Source of the DNA: DASRVA01 sp050732935
Lineage (GTDB): Bacteria > Gemmatimonadota > Gemmatimonadetes > JACCXV01 > JAHWKZ01
Assembly: GCA_050732935.1 (NCBI GenBank)
Contig: JBOHRW010000216.1
Location: 1-49,586 of the forward strand
Length of the DNA stretch: 49,586 bases
Direction of reading: 5' to 3'
Shown here: positions 33,091-42,603 of the stretch, one piece after another
How positions within the stretch are numbered: the first letter of the stretch is position 1
Layout: each line of letters starts with the position of its first letter
Position numbers and translations under genes: made by a program
Notes under the pieces: model-generated
The model's input: only the letters and a program-made list of their open reading frames with translations
The model's database searches: none
Told to the model about the DNA's origin: nothing

Positions 33091-33585
33091 TCAGCCCCCC
33101 AAGACCTCAGCCGGGATCTCGCAACCCTCGCGACGACGGGTGTCGGCGATCTGGAAGATCTTCCACCCTTCCGATCCGTCGAAGAGCTGGAAGGCGTCTA
33201 CGCCGCAATGGCTGAGCTCCTCACCCAGATAGAAGGCGTAGGACACCCAGACCGTCGCCAGCCGACCGTCGATCCGGACCTCCGGACCCCAGATGCGCTC
33301 GTCCCACACCTCGTCGTGGGGCGTGCCGACGGCCGCCACGAAGCCGTCCATCGGCTCCGATCGGAGGCCGGGACCGCCCTCGCCTCCGTCGACTGAGACG
33401 AGCCGAGCGTCGGAATGAAGCGCCGAGCGGACCATCGAGCTGTCGGCGGCGCGCATGCCGTCGAACAGCCGCTCGACGACGGCCAGCACTTCCTCCTCGT
33501 CCGCCGAGGACGCCTGGGAAAGGGCAGGGCTCGGAATGGTGAGGAGGGCCAGCGCCACCGTGGGAAGCAAGCAGCGGACTCGCAT
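33091..33585 (-). CDS. Secreted NTF2-like (SnoaL-type) protein
   Basis: A 164-residue protein with signal peptide MRVRCLLPTVALALLTIPSP and cleavage near ALSQA. The mature part has the NTF2-like layout: a helix AVVERLFDGMRAADSSMVRSAL, then beta strands (RIDGRLATVWVSYAFYLG). ATG 33585 is preceded by AAAAGGAG. A cone-shaped fold that may bind a small molecule; the ligand is unknown. Confidence 0.8.
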   Translation of the reverse strand: MRVRCLLPTVALALLTIPSPALSQASSADEEEVLAVVERLFDGMRAADSSMVRSALHSDARLVSVDGGEGGPGLRSEPMDGFVAAVGTPHDEVWDERIWGPEVRIDGRLATVWVSYAFYLGEELSHCGVDAFQLFDGSEGWKIFQIADTRRREGCEIPAEVLGG

Positions 33586-33684
33586 CCGGGGACTCCTTTT
33601 TTTGGACGGCTCGAATGAGCGAGGCGGACGAAATTCCCCTACAGGACGCGGGTCGAGCCGGCGGCGCTCAACCGTCGAACGAAC

Positions 33685-33710
33685 GGCGGGGGTGCTGGAA
33701 CACCCCCGCC
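33685..33710 (-). terminator. Strong hairpin downstream of the protease gene
   Basis: Perfect 10-bp inverted repeat GGCGGGGGTG / CACCCCCGCC (33685-33694 and 33701-33710) with a 6-nt loop. On the minus strand it is followed by GTTCGTTCG, only moderately T-rich. It sits 28 nt after the protease stop. Confidence 0.6.
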
Positions 33711-33738
33711 GTCGACCGGTCGGCTGTCTTTGGGATCG

Positions 33739-36700
33739 TCAGGGAATCGCGTAACGCGCCTTGAGCCAGGCGTGGACGTCCTCCAGCTCCTCGTCGGTGA
33801 GCGTGTCCATGTAGATGATCAGCTCCGCGACGGAGCCGTCGAGGGTGGCGCTGTACGTCCCCTGGCGTCCGAGCAAGATCGTCGAGGCGTCCCGTGTCCG
33901 GCTCGAGGTGCCCGCCGGCGAGCCGTCGATGAACTGCTCGGCCAGCGTCGCCGACCACGACTGCCGGAACGTATGGATCACCCAGCGGCCCCCGGTCACA
34001 CCCGGGCCATTGAGGTACGAGCCCGTGTACGTCCGGTACAGGCCCGCGAACGGCCCCATGAAGAAGCCGAAACCGCCGTTCAGCAGGTACCCCGACTGGC
34101 CCGCCCGGGAGCTGTACACGGCGAAGATCGTCATCGACGTGTACGGTGGATTGAACGACGTCGCCATCCCGTCGTCGCTGGCATCGAAGACGACCGCGGG
34201 CAGGCCGTTGAGCTGGTTCACCCGGTACGTCGGACGCTTCGAGGCCACAGACTGGCTCGCGTCGTTGCCGAGTCCCGACCGATCGGCCCAGGTCGCTACC
34301 GGGTCGCCGTCGGCGAGGCCCTGGATCGCGTCCGCCTGGAGCCACATGGACAGTTGCGGGAGCGAGGATGGATCCTCGAATACGGGCTCCGTCACCGTGA
34401 CCGGCGCCGCGGCGTCGTCGGTGTCCCCGTCATCGTCGGTCACCGTCAGCGTCACCGTGTACGTTCCGGCCTCCGCGTAGGTGTGCGAGGGGCTCTGCTC
34501 GGTCGAGGTCCCGCCGTCCCCGAAGGCCCAGCTCCACGCCGTCACGCTGCCGTCACCATCCGTGCTCTGGTCGGTGAACGAGCACGCCAGCCCCGTGCAG
34601 CTCTCCGCGAACGCCGCCGTCGGCGGCTCGTTCGGCGGCGGCTCGCTCGCCGTGACCGGCGCCGAGACCTCGTCGGTGGCGCCGTCGTCATCCGTTACCG
34701 TCAGCGTCACCGTGTAGGTGCCCGGTGCCGCGTAGCTGTGCGAGGGGCTCTGCTCGGTCGAGGTCCCGCCGTCGCCGAAGTCCCAGCTCCACGCCGTCAC
34801 GCTGCCATCGCCATCCGTGCTCTGGTCGGTGAACGAGCAGGCCAGCCCCGTGCAGCTCTCGCCGAACGCCGCCACCGGCGGCTGGTTCGGCGGCGGGGCC
34901 CCGATGTACTTCTCTTCCAGGTACCCGTGGACCTGTTGGAGCTCCGCGTCGGTGAGGTTCCGCATGTAGATGAGAAGCTCCGCGACGGAGCCGTCGAGGA
35001 TAGCGCTGTACGTCCCCTGACGTCCCAGCAGGATCGTGGAGGCGTCCCGTGTCCGACTCGAGGTGCCCGCCGGCGAGCCGTCGATGAACTGCTCGGCCAG
35101 CGACGCCGACCACGACTGCCGGAACGTCTGCATCACCCAGCGGCCTCCGGTCACTCCCGGGCCGTTCAGGTACGAGCCGGTATACGTCCGATACAGGCCC
35201 GCGTACGGCCCCATGAAGAAGCCGAAACCGTCGTTCAGCAGGTAGCCCGACTGGCCCGCCCGGGAACTGTACAGGGCGAAGACGGTCATCGACGTGTACG
35301 GCGGATTGAACGACGTCGCCATCCCGTCGTCGGTAGCGTCGAAGTATACCGCCGGCAGGCCGTTGAGCTGGTTCACCAGGTACGTCGGACGCTTCGAGGC
35401 CACGGACTGGCTCGCGTTGTTGCAGCTGCCGGACTGGTCCGTCCAGAGGGACACCGGATCGCCGTCGGCGAGGCCCTCGATCCGGTCGGCGCGCAGCCAC
35501 AGATCGAGGTTGGGGATGGTGCCAGGCCCCCCGGGGTCCACGCTTGCCGTCACGGTCACGCTCTGGGACGTGGACCGGGAGCGTCCACCGTTGTCGGTGA
35601 CCCGCAGGGTGACGCTATAGGTGCCGCTGCAGGCATAGGCGTGGGACGGGTTCTGGAGGCTGGAGGCTCCCCCGTCGCCGAACGTCCAGCTCCACGCCAC
35701 CACCGTTCCGTCGCTGTCGCTGCTCGTGTCGGTGAAGTCGCAGTCGAGCCCCGCGCACGCGTAGGTGAACGCGGCCGTCGGCGGCTCGTTCGGGTCGCCG
35801 CCCGAGAGATCGGCGACCGCCTCGAACACGTTGATCCGGCCGTACCCGAACTTCTCGTCCCATCCGGCCGGTCCCAGGTCATCGGCGGTGTCGCGCATCC
35901 GTTCCAGCACTTCCTCGTCATCGGTCAGCCCGAGCGAGAAGAGCAGCGCTCCGAGACCCGTGGCCTGCGGCGTCGCCATCGAGGTGCCGGCCTTGTAGCA
36001 GTACTCGCTGTCGGACCCGAAGCAGGTCGAGGCGATCTGGCTGTACCCCGAGCCGTTCTCGCCGTCGCCGCCTGGCGCCGAAAGCTCGACCTCGGGACCG
36101 AAGTTCGAATAGCTCGCCAGATCGTCCCCCCAGTCGGTGGCGCTGACCGCCACGCACTCGGGGAACCGGGCGGGATAGAGCACCGTGCCCTGGGCCTCGT
36201 TCCCGGCCGCGCAGAACGGCAGGACGTCGTGCGCCCGGGCGTATTGCAGGGCCTCCTGCTCGGTGAGCGAGACGTCCGGGCCGCCGAGGCTGATGTTGAT
36301 CACGTTGGCGCCGTTGTCCGCGGCCCAGCGGATACCCGCCGAAAGAGCGGAAGAGGGACATTCCGCGCTCAGCCCGAAGAACGTGACGTGGCACACTTTC
36401 GCGATCAGGAACCCGATGTCGGGCCCGTAGGCGACCCCCGCCACCCCCACCTCGTTGTCGCCGGCGGCCCCGGAGATCCCCGCCACGTGGGTCCCGTGCC
36501 CCTGGTCGTCCGTCGCATCGGGATCGTCGGCATCGAAGTCGTACTCGGCGATCACCCGGCCGGTCAGGTCCTCGTGCGTCCTGCGGATGCCGGTATCCAT
36601 GATCGCGATCCGCGCCGATCCGCTCACCGAGGGCCCCAGATGGTCGAACGCCTCCAGCCAGTCGATGTCGGCGTCGGCGGCGCCGGTCGAGGCGAGCGGG

Positions 36701-37149
36701 CTCCCGGGCGTGATCTCCACGTCCCCGTCGTTGTTCAGGTCCCACTTCAGCCCGAAGTAAGCGTCGGCCGGTATGCTGCAGCCGGTGCAGAGGGGATCCC
36801 CGAACGTCCGGAGATAGTCCGGCTCGGCAAAGACGACGCCCGGGTCCTTCCGGAGCGCCAGGGCCGTGCTCATCTCCCGGCCCCGCTCGACCCCGAGGAC
36901 GTAGATGTCGTCCAGAACGCGCGCGCCGACCACCGCCCCGTGCGAGCTGGCGACCGACAGGCCGCGGCCGCCGGACTTGAACCGGACCAGAACGCGGCCG
37001 GGGACGAACCGTCCGGTGTTTTCCTGTCGAGTCGGGTTTACGACGGGGGGAGCGCTCTCCGATGGAGCGGTGGGAGCGGTCTCGCCGGAGCAGGCCATCG
37101 CCCCGAGCGCCGCCAGGAGAAGAAGGGATGCACAACGTTGGTAGGGCAT
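33739..37149 (-). CDS. Subtilisin-family lipoprotein protease with PKD and LamG-like modules
   Basis: A 1136-residue exported S8 serine protease. ATG 37149 has a GGAGG site and gives a lipobox-like LGAMAC. The propeptide is about 45-120. Catalytic residues are D in IAIMDTGIRRTHED (about 185), H in GHGTHVAGISG (about 217), the oxyanion N in CAAGNEAQG and S in KAGTSMATPQATG (about 391). Then come PKD1 (about 453-536), LamG-like module A (545-748), PKD2 (751-833), PKD3 (836-921) and LamG-like module B (928-1136). Modules A and B are near copies, as are PKD2 and PKD3. It should be a surface or secreted polymer-binding protease. No sorting signal ends the protein. Confidence 0.9.
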   Translation of the reverse strand: MPYQRCASLLLLAALGAMACSGETAPTAPSESAPPVVNPTRQENTGRFVPGRVLVRFKSGGRGLSVASSHGAVVGARVLDDIYVLGVERGREMSTALALRKDPGVVFAEPDYLRTFGDPLCTGCSIPADAYFGLKWDLNNDGDVEITPGSPLASTGAADADIDWLEAFDHLGPSVSGSARIAIMDTGIRRTHEDLTGRVIAEYDFDADDPDATDDQGHGTHVAGISGAAGDNEVGVAGVAYGPDIGFLIAKVCHVTFFGLSAECPSSALSAGIRWAADNGANVINISLGGPDVSLTEQEALQYARAHDVLPFCAAGNEAQGTVLYPARFPECVAVSATDWGDDLASYSNFGPEVELSAPGGDGENGSGYSQIASTCFGSDSEYCYKAGTSMATPQATGLGALLFSLGLTDDEEVLERMRDTADDLGPAGWDEKFGYGRINVFEAVADLSGGDPNEPPTAAFTYACAGLDCDFTDTSSDSDGTVVAWSWTFGDGGASSLQNPSHAYACSGTYSVTLRVTDNGGRSRSTSQSVTVTASVDPGGPGTIPNLDLWLRADRIEGLADGDPVSLWTDQSGSCNNASQSVASKRPTYLVNQLNGLPAVYFDATDDGMATSFNPPYTSMTVFALYSSRAGQSGYLLNDGFGFFMGPYAGLYRTYTGSYLNGPGVTGGRWVMQTFRQSWSASLAEQFIDGSPAGTSSRTRDASTILLGRQGTYSAILDGSVAELLIYMRNLTDAELQQVHGYLEEKYIGAPPPNQPPVAAFGESCTGLACSFTDQSTDGDGSVTAWSWDFGDGGTSTEQSPSHSYAAPGTYTVTLTVTDDDGATDEVSAPVTASEPPPNEPPTAAFAESCTGLACSFTDQSTDGDGSVTAWSWAFGDGGTSTEQSPSHTYAEAGTYTVTLTVTDDDGDTDDAAAPVTVTEPVFEDPSSLPQLSMWLQADAIQGLADGDPVATWADRSGLGNDASQSVASKRPTYRVNQLNGLPAVVFDASDDGMATSFNPPYTSMTIFAVYSSRAGQSGYLLNGGFGFFMGPFAGLYRTYTGSYLNGPGVTGGRWVIHTFRQSWSATLAEQFIDGSPAGTSSRTRDASTILLGRQGTYSATLDGSVAELIIYMDTLTDEELEDVHAWLKARYAIP
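33800..34325 (-). repeat. LamG-like module copy B
   Basis: DNA of the C-terminal module, near-identical to copy A at about 34960-35480 (e.g. the shared stretch encoding QFIDGSPAGTSSRTRDAS). The boundaries are approximate. Confidence 0.85.
34960..35480 (-). repeat. LamG-like module copy A
   Basis: The internal copy. The two copies differ at scattered, mostly third-codon positions, as expected for a fairly recent in-gene duplication. Between them lie two PKD domains (about 34385-34895) that are also near-identical to each other. Confidence 0.85.
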
Positions 37150-37516
37150 GCACGCCTCCGGTCCGAGAATAGACGCGTCTCGGGGTCGTTCTGTCCGGAG
37201 AGGGTGGAGCACCCGCGGCCTGGAACGGGTCGCCGAGGACGGGACGACCGCGATCCGTGTACCAGAATCCTGGTCGAATCTGCCACGCCCGATCCCGGGC
37301 GTCCACCCCTAACCGGGCAGAGATCGTGCCCCCGTGCTCCGGTAGACCTCGACGCGACATGCCTCATCCAGGGAACCCCTGTCGTCGATCGGAGACCCGC
37401 GCTTCCCCATACCCGGCCTGCCGCCCTGAAAGAGAACGAAAGCACCGCCAGAACAGCCTCCAACGACCCTTCCACTCCGGACCGGCGTCCCCCCTCGGTG
37501 ACTTGGGCAGCCGGGA
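37150..37516. other. 367-bp gap with no supported gene
   Basis: Between the protease start and the hydantoinase B stop. Reading frames here are shadows. A weak -10-like TATTCT lies about 20 nt before the protease ATG, but no convincing -35 was found. No hairpin or repeat stands out. Confidence 0.6.
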
Positions 37517-39142
37517 TCAAGGCCCTCCCCGGGAATCATCGGGCTCCCCCCAGCCGCCACCCCCCGGGGTCGAGATCGAGACGATGTCGCCGGGTGCCAG
37601 TCGGAGCACGGACTTAGCCGGTAGCCGCTTCTCGGTTCCAGCGGAGAGCAGCCTGTCCTCCCCCGGGGCACCGGCCTCCCCACCCTGCAAGCCATAGGGT
37701 CGGGAGACGCGGCGCTCGGCGATGAGCGTCCCCCGGCACTCGGCCAGGGCGCGGATGTCCCGGCGAATCCCGTCGCCGCCCGGATGGATCCCCCGCCCTC
37801 CCGACCCGCGGCGGATGGCGTATCGCAGGGCGCGCAGGGGGTAGGCGACCTCGAGCGCCTCGATGGGCGTGTTCCAGGTGTTGGTCATGTGGGAGTGGAC
37901 GGCATCCGCCCCGTCCCGTCCCGGCCCACCGCCGGTTCCGCCGGCGATGGTCTCATAGAAGGCGAAGGGCTCCCCGCGGCGCGGATCGATCCCGCCGAGG
38001 GCCAGGTTGTTCATCGTCCCCTGCGAGGCCGCAGGCACGACGTCGGGGAGAGCCCGAGCGAGGGCCCCCAGCACGACGTCCACGATACGTTGCGAAGTCT
38101 CGACGTTGCCGGCCGCCACCCCGCTGGGGGGGCGGGCGTTGAGAACGGTGCCGGGCGGGGCGACGACGCGGATCGGCCGCAGGCACCCAGCGTTCAGGGG
38201 CGGGTCCTCGACCCGACGACCCTCCTCGCCGAGGGTGACGAGGAGGCTCAGGAAGCAGTACTCGACCGCCGAGCGGGTGATCGCCAGGACCGCGTTCACC
38301 CCGCCCGCGCACTCGGGAGCCGAGCCGGTGAAGTCGACCTCCGCGGCGTCCCCCTCGACCTCGATCCGGACCCGGATCGGGATCTCCCGGGTGCCGGCCC
38401 CGTCGTCGTCCAGCACGTCCTCGAAGGCGTAAACCCCGTCCGGCACACGCTCCACCACCGCCCGCATCAGTCGCTCGCCATAGTCCAGCAGCGCCTCGGA
38501 CTGGCCGGCGATCGTCGTGGCGCCGTGGCGGGCGACCGCCTCGGCCATCCGGCGGCTCCCCGTCTCGTGGCACGCCACCTGGGCACGCAGGTCGCCCCTC
38601 CGCTCGTCGGGGGTCCGGACGTTGGCCAGCAGGAGGTCCCACACCGGGGTCACGGGCTCGCCGGCATCGAGGAGACGGACGGGCGGGATCCGGAAGCCCT
38701 CCTCGTGGATGTCGCGGGAGAGGGGCATGGACCCGGGGGTCGCCCCGCCCATGTCGGCGTGGTGGGCGCGGGCGGCCAGAAAGGCGAGCGGCGATGGCCG
38801 GCCCCCGGCGAAGACCGGGCTCACCGTGGTCACATCGGGCAGGTGCGTGCCCCCGCGGAAGGGATCGTTGAGGATCACGACGTCGCCGGACCGCCAATCC
38901 TGGATGGCCTCGAGCGCAGCCGCGACCGACATCGGCATCGCCCCCAGATGGACCGGGATCGCCGTGGCCTGGGCAATCAGGGCACCGCGCGCGTCGAAGA
39001 CCGCGGTCGAGCAATCGCGACGCTCCTTGATGTTCGGCGAGTAGGCGGTGCGGACGAGCGTTTCGAGCATCTCCTCGGCGATGCTACCCAGAAGGCCGGC
39101 GAAGAAGGTCCGCTCGGCGGCCGCCGGCAGATCCGGGCTCAC
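37517..39142 (-). CDS. hyuB: Hydantoinase B/oxoprolinase family protein
   Basis: A 541-residue protein of the HyuB family. It shows ERRDCSTAVFDARGALIAQA, VILNDPFRGGTHLPDVT, ARAHHADMGGATPGSM and HSHMTNTWNTPIEALE. GTG 39142 overlaps the HyuA stop (GTGA). HyuA and HyuB together hydrolyse hydantoin-like or 5-oxoproline rings using ATP, or carboxylate ketones; the exact substrate cannot be read from sequence. Length is normal. Confidence 0.92.
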   Translation of the reverse strand: MSPDLPAAAERTFFAGLLGSIAEEMLETLVRTAYSPNIKERRDCSTAVFDARGALIAQATAIPVHLGAMPMSVAAALEAIQDWRSGDVVILNDPFRGGTHLPDVTTVSPVFAGGRPSPLAFLAARAHHADMGGATPGSMPLSRDIHEEGFRIPPVRLLDAGEPVTPVWDLLLANVRTPDERRGDLRAQVACHETGSRRMAEAVARHGATTIAGQSEALLDYGERLMRAVVERVPDGVYAFEDVLDDDGAGTREIPIRVRIEVEGDAAEVDFTGSAPECAGGVNAVLAITRSAVEYCFLSLLVTLGEEGRRVEDPPLNAGCLRPIRVVAPPGTVLNARPPSGVAAGNVETSQRIVDVVLGALARALPDVVPAASQGTMNNLALGGIDPRRGEPFAFYETIAGGTGGGPGRDGADAVHSHMTNTWNTPIEALEVAYPLRALRYAIRRGSGGRGIHPGGDGIRRDIRALAECRGTLIAERRVSRPYGLQGGEAGAPGEDRLLSAGTEKRLPAKSVLRLAPGDIVSISTPGGGGWGEPDDSRGGP

Positions 39143-41136
39143 CGCTCGGTCCGCTCGATCAGCAGGTGCCCGTGCGCCAGGGGCCGCGCGCGCCAGCCCG
39201 CCGGGACCCGCGTCGTGGCGAAGGGTTCGACAATCAGGACGGGACCGTTCCATTCACTCCCTTCGCCGAGCGTCTCGCGGTCGATCACGGCCGGGCCTTC
39301 TGTTCGGCCCGAAGCGACGGCCTCGGCCTCGCGCCCGGCTCCGGATTGCGACCCTGGAGGTTCGGCAAGGGCGACCCGCCCCACCGCCCTGAGCCGCAGG
39401 GTGACCACCTCGACGGGCTCGTCGGTGGCGGCGTGGCCGTAGCGCCGGCGATGGGCGGCGTGGAATCGCGTGGCCAGGCGGGCGGGATCCGGCTCGAATT
39501 CGACCTCGAGCTCGTACGACTGCCCCCGGTAGCGCAGATCGGCCGAGCGCGACACGACGAGGCCGGTGGCCGGCAACCCCTCTTCCGCCATCTCGGCAAA
39601 AGCCCGCGCTCTCAACTCGTCGAAGACGGCTTCCAGATCCTCGATCCGGTCCTCCAGCCGTCGCAGGACGGTCCGGCCGTACTCGCGGACCACGTCGCTC
39701 TGCGCGGCGCCCAAGGCCGAGAGCACACCGGGCTCCTTCGGGACGAGGACGGCGCGCATCCCGAGAGACTCGGCCAGCTCGCAGGCGTGAAGACCACCGG
39801 CGCCGCCGAACGCGACGAGCGTCATGTCGCGGGGGTCGTGACCGCGGCGCACCGACACGACCCTGAGCGCCCGCTCCATCCCCGAGTCGACGACCGCGAT
39901 CACCGCCCGGGCCGCCGCTTCGGCGTCGACGCCCATGCGGGCGCCCAGCTCTTCCATGACGGCGAGCGACCGGTCCGGTCGGATCGGCATCCGACCGCCG
40001 AGAAAGCGGGACGGCGCGATCCGACCCAGGACCACGTGGGCATCGGTGACGGTGGGAAGATCTCCGCGCCCGTAGCAGGCGGGCCCGGGGTCAGCACCCG
40101 CGCTCTCGGGCCCCACCCGGAGCGCGCCCCCATCGTCGATCCACGCGATCGAGCCGCCACCCGCGCCCACCGTGTGGACGTCGATCATCGGGATCTGAAG
40201 CGGATGCCCGCCGACGACGGACTCGCTCAAACGCTCTGGCGCACCCCGGACCAGGGCCACGTCGGTCGACGTGCCGCCCATGTCGAAGGTGATGATCCGG
40301 GGATCGTCCCCGAGTGCCTCGGTCGCCGCCGAGAGGGCTCCCATGACCCCGGCCGCAGGGCCCGAGAGCACGCTGTGGACGGCGCGACCGAGGGCCGCGC
40401 GGGCGCTCACCGACCCTCCGTTCGAGTGCACGACCCGAAGCCGGCTCACCCCGCGCTCGCCGAGACCTTCGGCGAGACGCGCCAGGTAGCGTTCGAGCAC
40501 GGGCCCCACGTAGGCGTTGATCACCGTCGTGCTGGTCCGCTCGTACTCGCGGAACTCGGCGGACACGTCGCTCGAGAGGGACACCGGGAGCCCGCGGCGA
40601 CGCGCGGCCTCGCCCACGGCACGCTCGTGGGCGGGATGAAGGAACGAGAAGAGAAAGCTCACCGCGATCGATTCCGCGCCAACCTCGAGAGCGCGGTCCA
40701 GCACACGCTCGACCTGGTCGGGATCGATCGTCTGCAGGACATCCCCCGAGGCGCCCACGCGCTCGTCGACCTCCAGCCGCAGCTCGTCGGGAACCAGTGG
40801 CGGCGGCTTCACGACCGCCAGGTTGTAGAGCTCCGCGCGCGCCTGGCGCCCGATCGCGAGGACATCCCGGAAGCCACGGGTCGCGAGTAGCGCGACCCGC
40901 GAACCCTTGCGCTCGAGGAGGGCGTTGGTGGCGACCGTCGTCGAATGGACGAGCTCGACCCCGGTCGATGAGGAGGGTGCGTCGTCGAGCAGGCGCGCCA
41001 CACCGTCCAGGACGCCGCGCGCGAAGTCGTCGGGGGTCGAGGGGACCTTCCAGGTCCGGACCCCCGTGTCGTCGATCCGCACGAGATCGGTGAAGGTGCC
41101 CCCGGTGTCGCTCCCGATGAGGATGCGCGTCGACAT
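39139..41136 (-). CDS. hyuA: Hydantoinase A/oxoprolinase family protein (ASKHA ATPase)
   Basis: A 665-residue protein. The ATP-binding motifs of the actin-like fold are GSDTGGTFTDLVRID at the N-terminus, SGPAAGVMGA and ITFDMGGTSTDVALVRG. VELVHSTTVATNALLERKG and TVGAGGGSIAW are family segments. ATG 41136 follows the TPR gene by 44 nt. It forms a complex with HyuB. The ring-opening substrate is not known. Confidence 0.93.
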   Translation of the reverse strand: MSTRILIGSDTGGTFTDLVRIDDTGVRTWKVPSTPDDFARGVLDGVARLLDDAPSSSTGVELVHSTTVATNALLERKGSRVALLATRGFRDVLAIGRQARAELYNLAVVKPPPLVPDELRLEVDERVGASGDVLQTIDPDQVERVLDRALEVGAESIAVSFLFSFLHPAHERAVGEAARRRGLPVSLSSDVSAEFREYERTSTTVINAYVGPVLERYLARLAEGLGERGVSRLRVVHSNGGSVSARAALGRAVHSVLSGPAAGVMGALSAATEALGDDPRIITFDMGGTSTDVALVRGAPERLSESVVGGHPLQIPMIDVHTVGAGGGSIAWIDDGGALRVGPESAGADPGPACYGRGDLPTVTDAHVVLGRIAPSRFLGGRMPIRPDRSLAVMEELGARMGVDAEAAARAVIAVVDSGMERALRVVSVRRGHDPRDMTLVAFGGAGGLHACELAESLGMRAVLVPKEPGVLSALGAAQSDVVREYGRTVLRRLEDRIEDLEAVFDELRARAFAEMAEEGLPATGLVVSRSADLRYRGQSYELEVEFEPDPARLATRFHAAHRRRYGHAATDEPVEVVTLRLRAVGRVALAEPPGSQSGAGREAEAVASGRTEGPAVIDRETLGEGSEWNGPVLIVEPFATTRVPAGWRARPLAHGHLLIERTER

Positions 41137-41180
41137 CGGAAGGCGAAGCTAACAGATCACCGCTCCGTCCGGACCCTCGG

Positions 41181-42212
41181 CTACGCGGCTTCCCAGTCGC
41201 GCTCGAAGCGCTCGAGGAGGGCTTGCGCACCGAGCGCCCGCAGCCCAGCGGAGGCCTTGGCGCGGAAGCTTTCGGCTTCGCGCCGATCGCCGAGCCGCTT
41301 GAGGGCGCACGCGCTGATCGCGCAGCACTCGCTCTCGATCAGCCGGAGTCCGCGTCGCCGAGCCCGCTCGCGAATCTCCCCGGCGCGCGCATGGGCCGTA
41401 ACCGGCTCGCCTCGCGCCAGCGCCAGCAGGGCGCGGATGCGGCCGATCTCGGTTCTCCCGATCTCGTCGCCGGCGAGGGCGGCCAGCTCGTCGGCCCGCT
41501 CCAGGTCCCTGGCCGCATCGGTCAGCGATGCCTGCTCGAGGTGGAGCTCGGCGCGACCGGTCCACGCGAGCGCGAGCAGGTACGGGTCCCCGTCCAGTCC
41601 CGCGTGGTAGACCGCGTCCTCGAAAGCGCGCTCGGCGTCCTCGAACTCCCTCGCCTGCCGGTGGACGATGCCAAGGTTGCAAAAGGTCTCGGCCTGACCG
41701 CGATAATCCCGGAGCCGCCGGTAGGCCAGCAGGGCGGAACGGTAGTAGTTCACCGCCAGGGTCGAGCGGCCCTCGACGCTGGCGATGGAGGCGAGGTTGT
41801 TCAGCGACCGCGCGATCAGCCGGTAATCTTCCTTGCGCACGGCGACCTCGAAGACCTCGCGAAAGGCGGCCGCGGCCGTCGGGTATTCTCCCCGCTCGAA
41901 GGCGATCGCGCCCTGGACGTTGATGGCCGAGATCCGGCCCAGCTGGTCTGGCTTGGATTCGTAACCCTCGAGGGCGGACTCCACGAGCGACCGGGCGGTG
42001 TCGAGATCGCCGAGGAAAGAGGCCGCGCGCGCGGCCTGCAGCTCTGCTCCCGGCTCGCTCCGTTCCGTCTCGCCCATGCCCTGATAGGCCCGGAAGGCGT
42101 CCAGGTACTTCCCCTTCCCGACCAGATCCTCCAGCCACGCGGCCGCGTCACTTGGAACGGGTCCGGACGCGGGCACCGGCTGCGGAGCGGGTTCCGCGCC
42201 GTCGCTCTTCAT
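41181..42212 (-). CDS. TPR protein translationally coupled to a leader peptide
   Basis: A 343-residue cytosolic protein with no signal peptide. After a Pro/Ala-rich start it has TPR/helical repeats (SLNNLASIASVEGRSTLAVN; TFCNLGIVHRQAREFEDAER). It resembles the TPR part of transcriptional regulators but no DNA-binding domain is present. ATG 42212 overlaps the stop of a 15-residue leader ORF (ATGA). A GCAA-loop hairpin directly precedes the start. It is followed by hyuA and hyuB, so it may regulate or scaffold that pair. Confidence 0.78.
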   Translation of the reverse strand: MKSDGAEPAPQPVPASGPVPSDAAAWLEDLVGKGKYLDAFRAYQGMGETERSEPGAELQAARAASFLGDLDTARSLVESALEGYESKPDQLGRISAINVQGAIAFERGEYPTAAAAFREVFEVAVRKEDYRLIARSLNNLASIASVEGRSTLAVNYYRSALLAYRRLRDYRGQAETFCNLGIVHRQAREFEDAERAFEDAVYHAGLDGDPYLLALAWTGRAELHLEQASLTDAARDLERADELAALAGDEIGRTEIGRIRALLALARGEPVTAHARAGEIRERARRRGLRLIESECCAISACALKRLGDRREAESFRAKASAGLRALGAQALLERFERDWEAA

Positions 42213-42256
42213 CGTGGCCCCTTGCGGGGCCCTTCGGCGAGACGGTTCACAAACAT
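42209..42256 (-). CDS. 15-residue leader peptide ahead of the TPR gene
   Basis: MFVNRLAEGPRKGPR, starting at ATG 42256 behind a strong AAGGAG site 7 nt away. Its stop TGA overlaps the ATG of the TPR gene. The peptide is basic and Pro/Gly-rich. Ribosomes translating it would melt the hairpin that hides the TPR start. This reading is from sequence alone. Confidence 0.5.
   Translation of the reverse strand: MFVNRLAEGPRKGPR
42216..42231 (-). promoter_or_regulatory. GCAA-tetraloop hairpin masking the TPR ribosome binding site
   Basis: On the mRNA GGCCCC-GCAA-GGGGCC forms a 6-bp GC stem closed by a GNRA-type tetraloop. It ends 3 nt before the TPR ATG and includes the AAGGGG that would be its ribosome binding site. 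It lies inside the leader ORF. Confidence 0.5.
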
Positions 42257-42603
42257 CCGTTTCTCCTTCGTGGCGCGCTGGAGGGCGCACCGGGGTCCCG
42301 GTCGTCGCGCGAGGCTGCAAACGCTGTACCGGCCTGGCGTCCCGGGAATCCCGCTTCCAAATCGGGGAAGCTGCCTTCCACTGCCTTCGGAATCCGGTTC
42401 CTCCAGTTGTGGAACGCCGTTGGCACTCCGACCCGAGGCGACCCCAGGGTCGGCGGGACAACGTGTTGTTCGGAGCCCGGTTGGCCGATTTGGGCCGACT
42501 GCCAGAGCGGCGCGGACCAACGAGCGACGAGCCACCTGGTCGACGATCGGCATCCTCGGCCTCGCGGCGAATCGCGACTCGATCTCGCAGGGAGTCCCTC
42601 GTT

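Noticed and set aside
33730..37617. A 1295-codon open frame on plus opposite the protease gene
   Set aside because: Arg/Gly/Val-rich shadow of a GC-rich gene; no family motif, and the minus frame has clear catalytic residues and domains.
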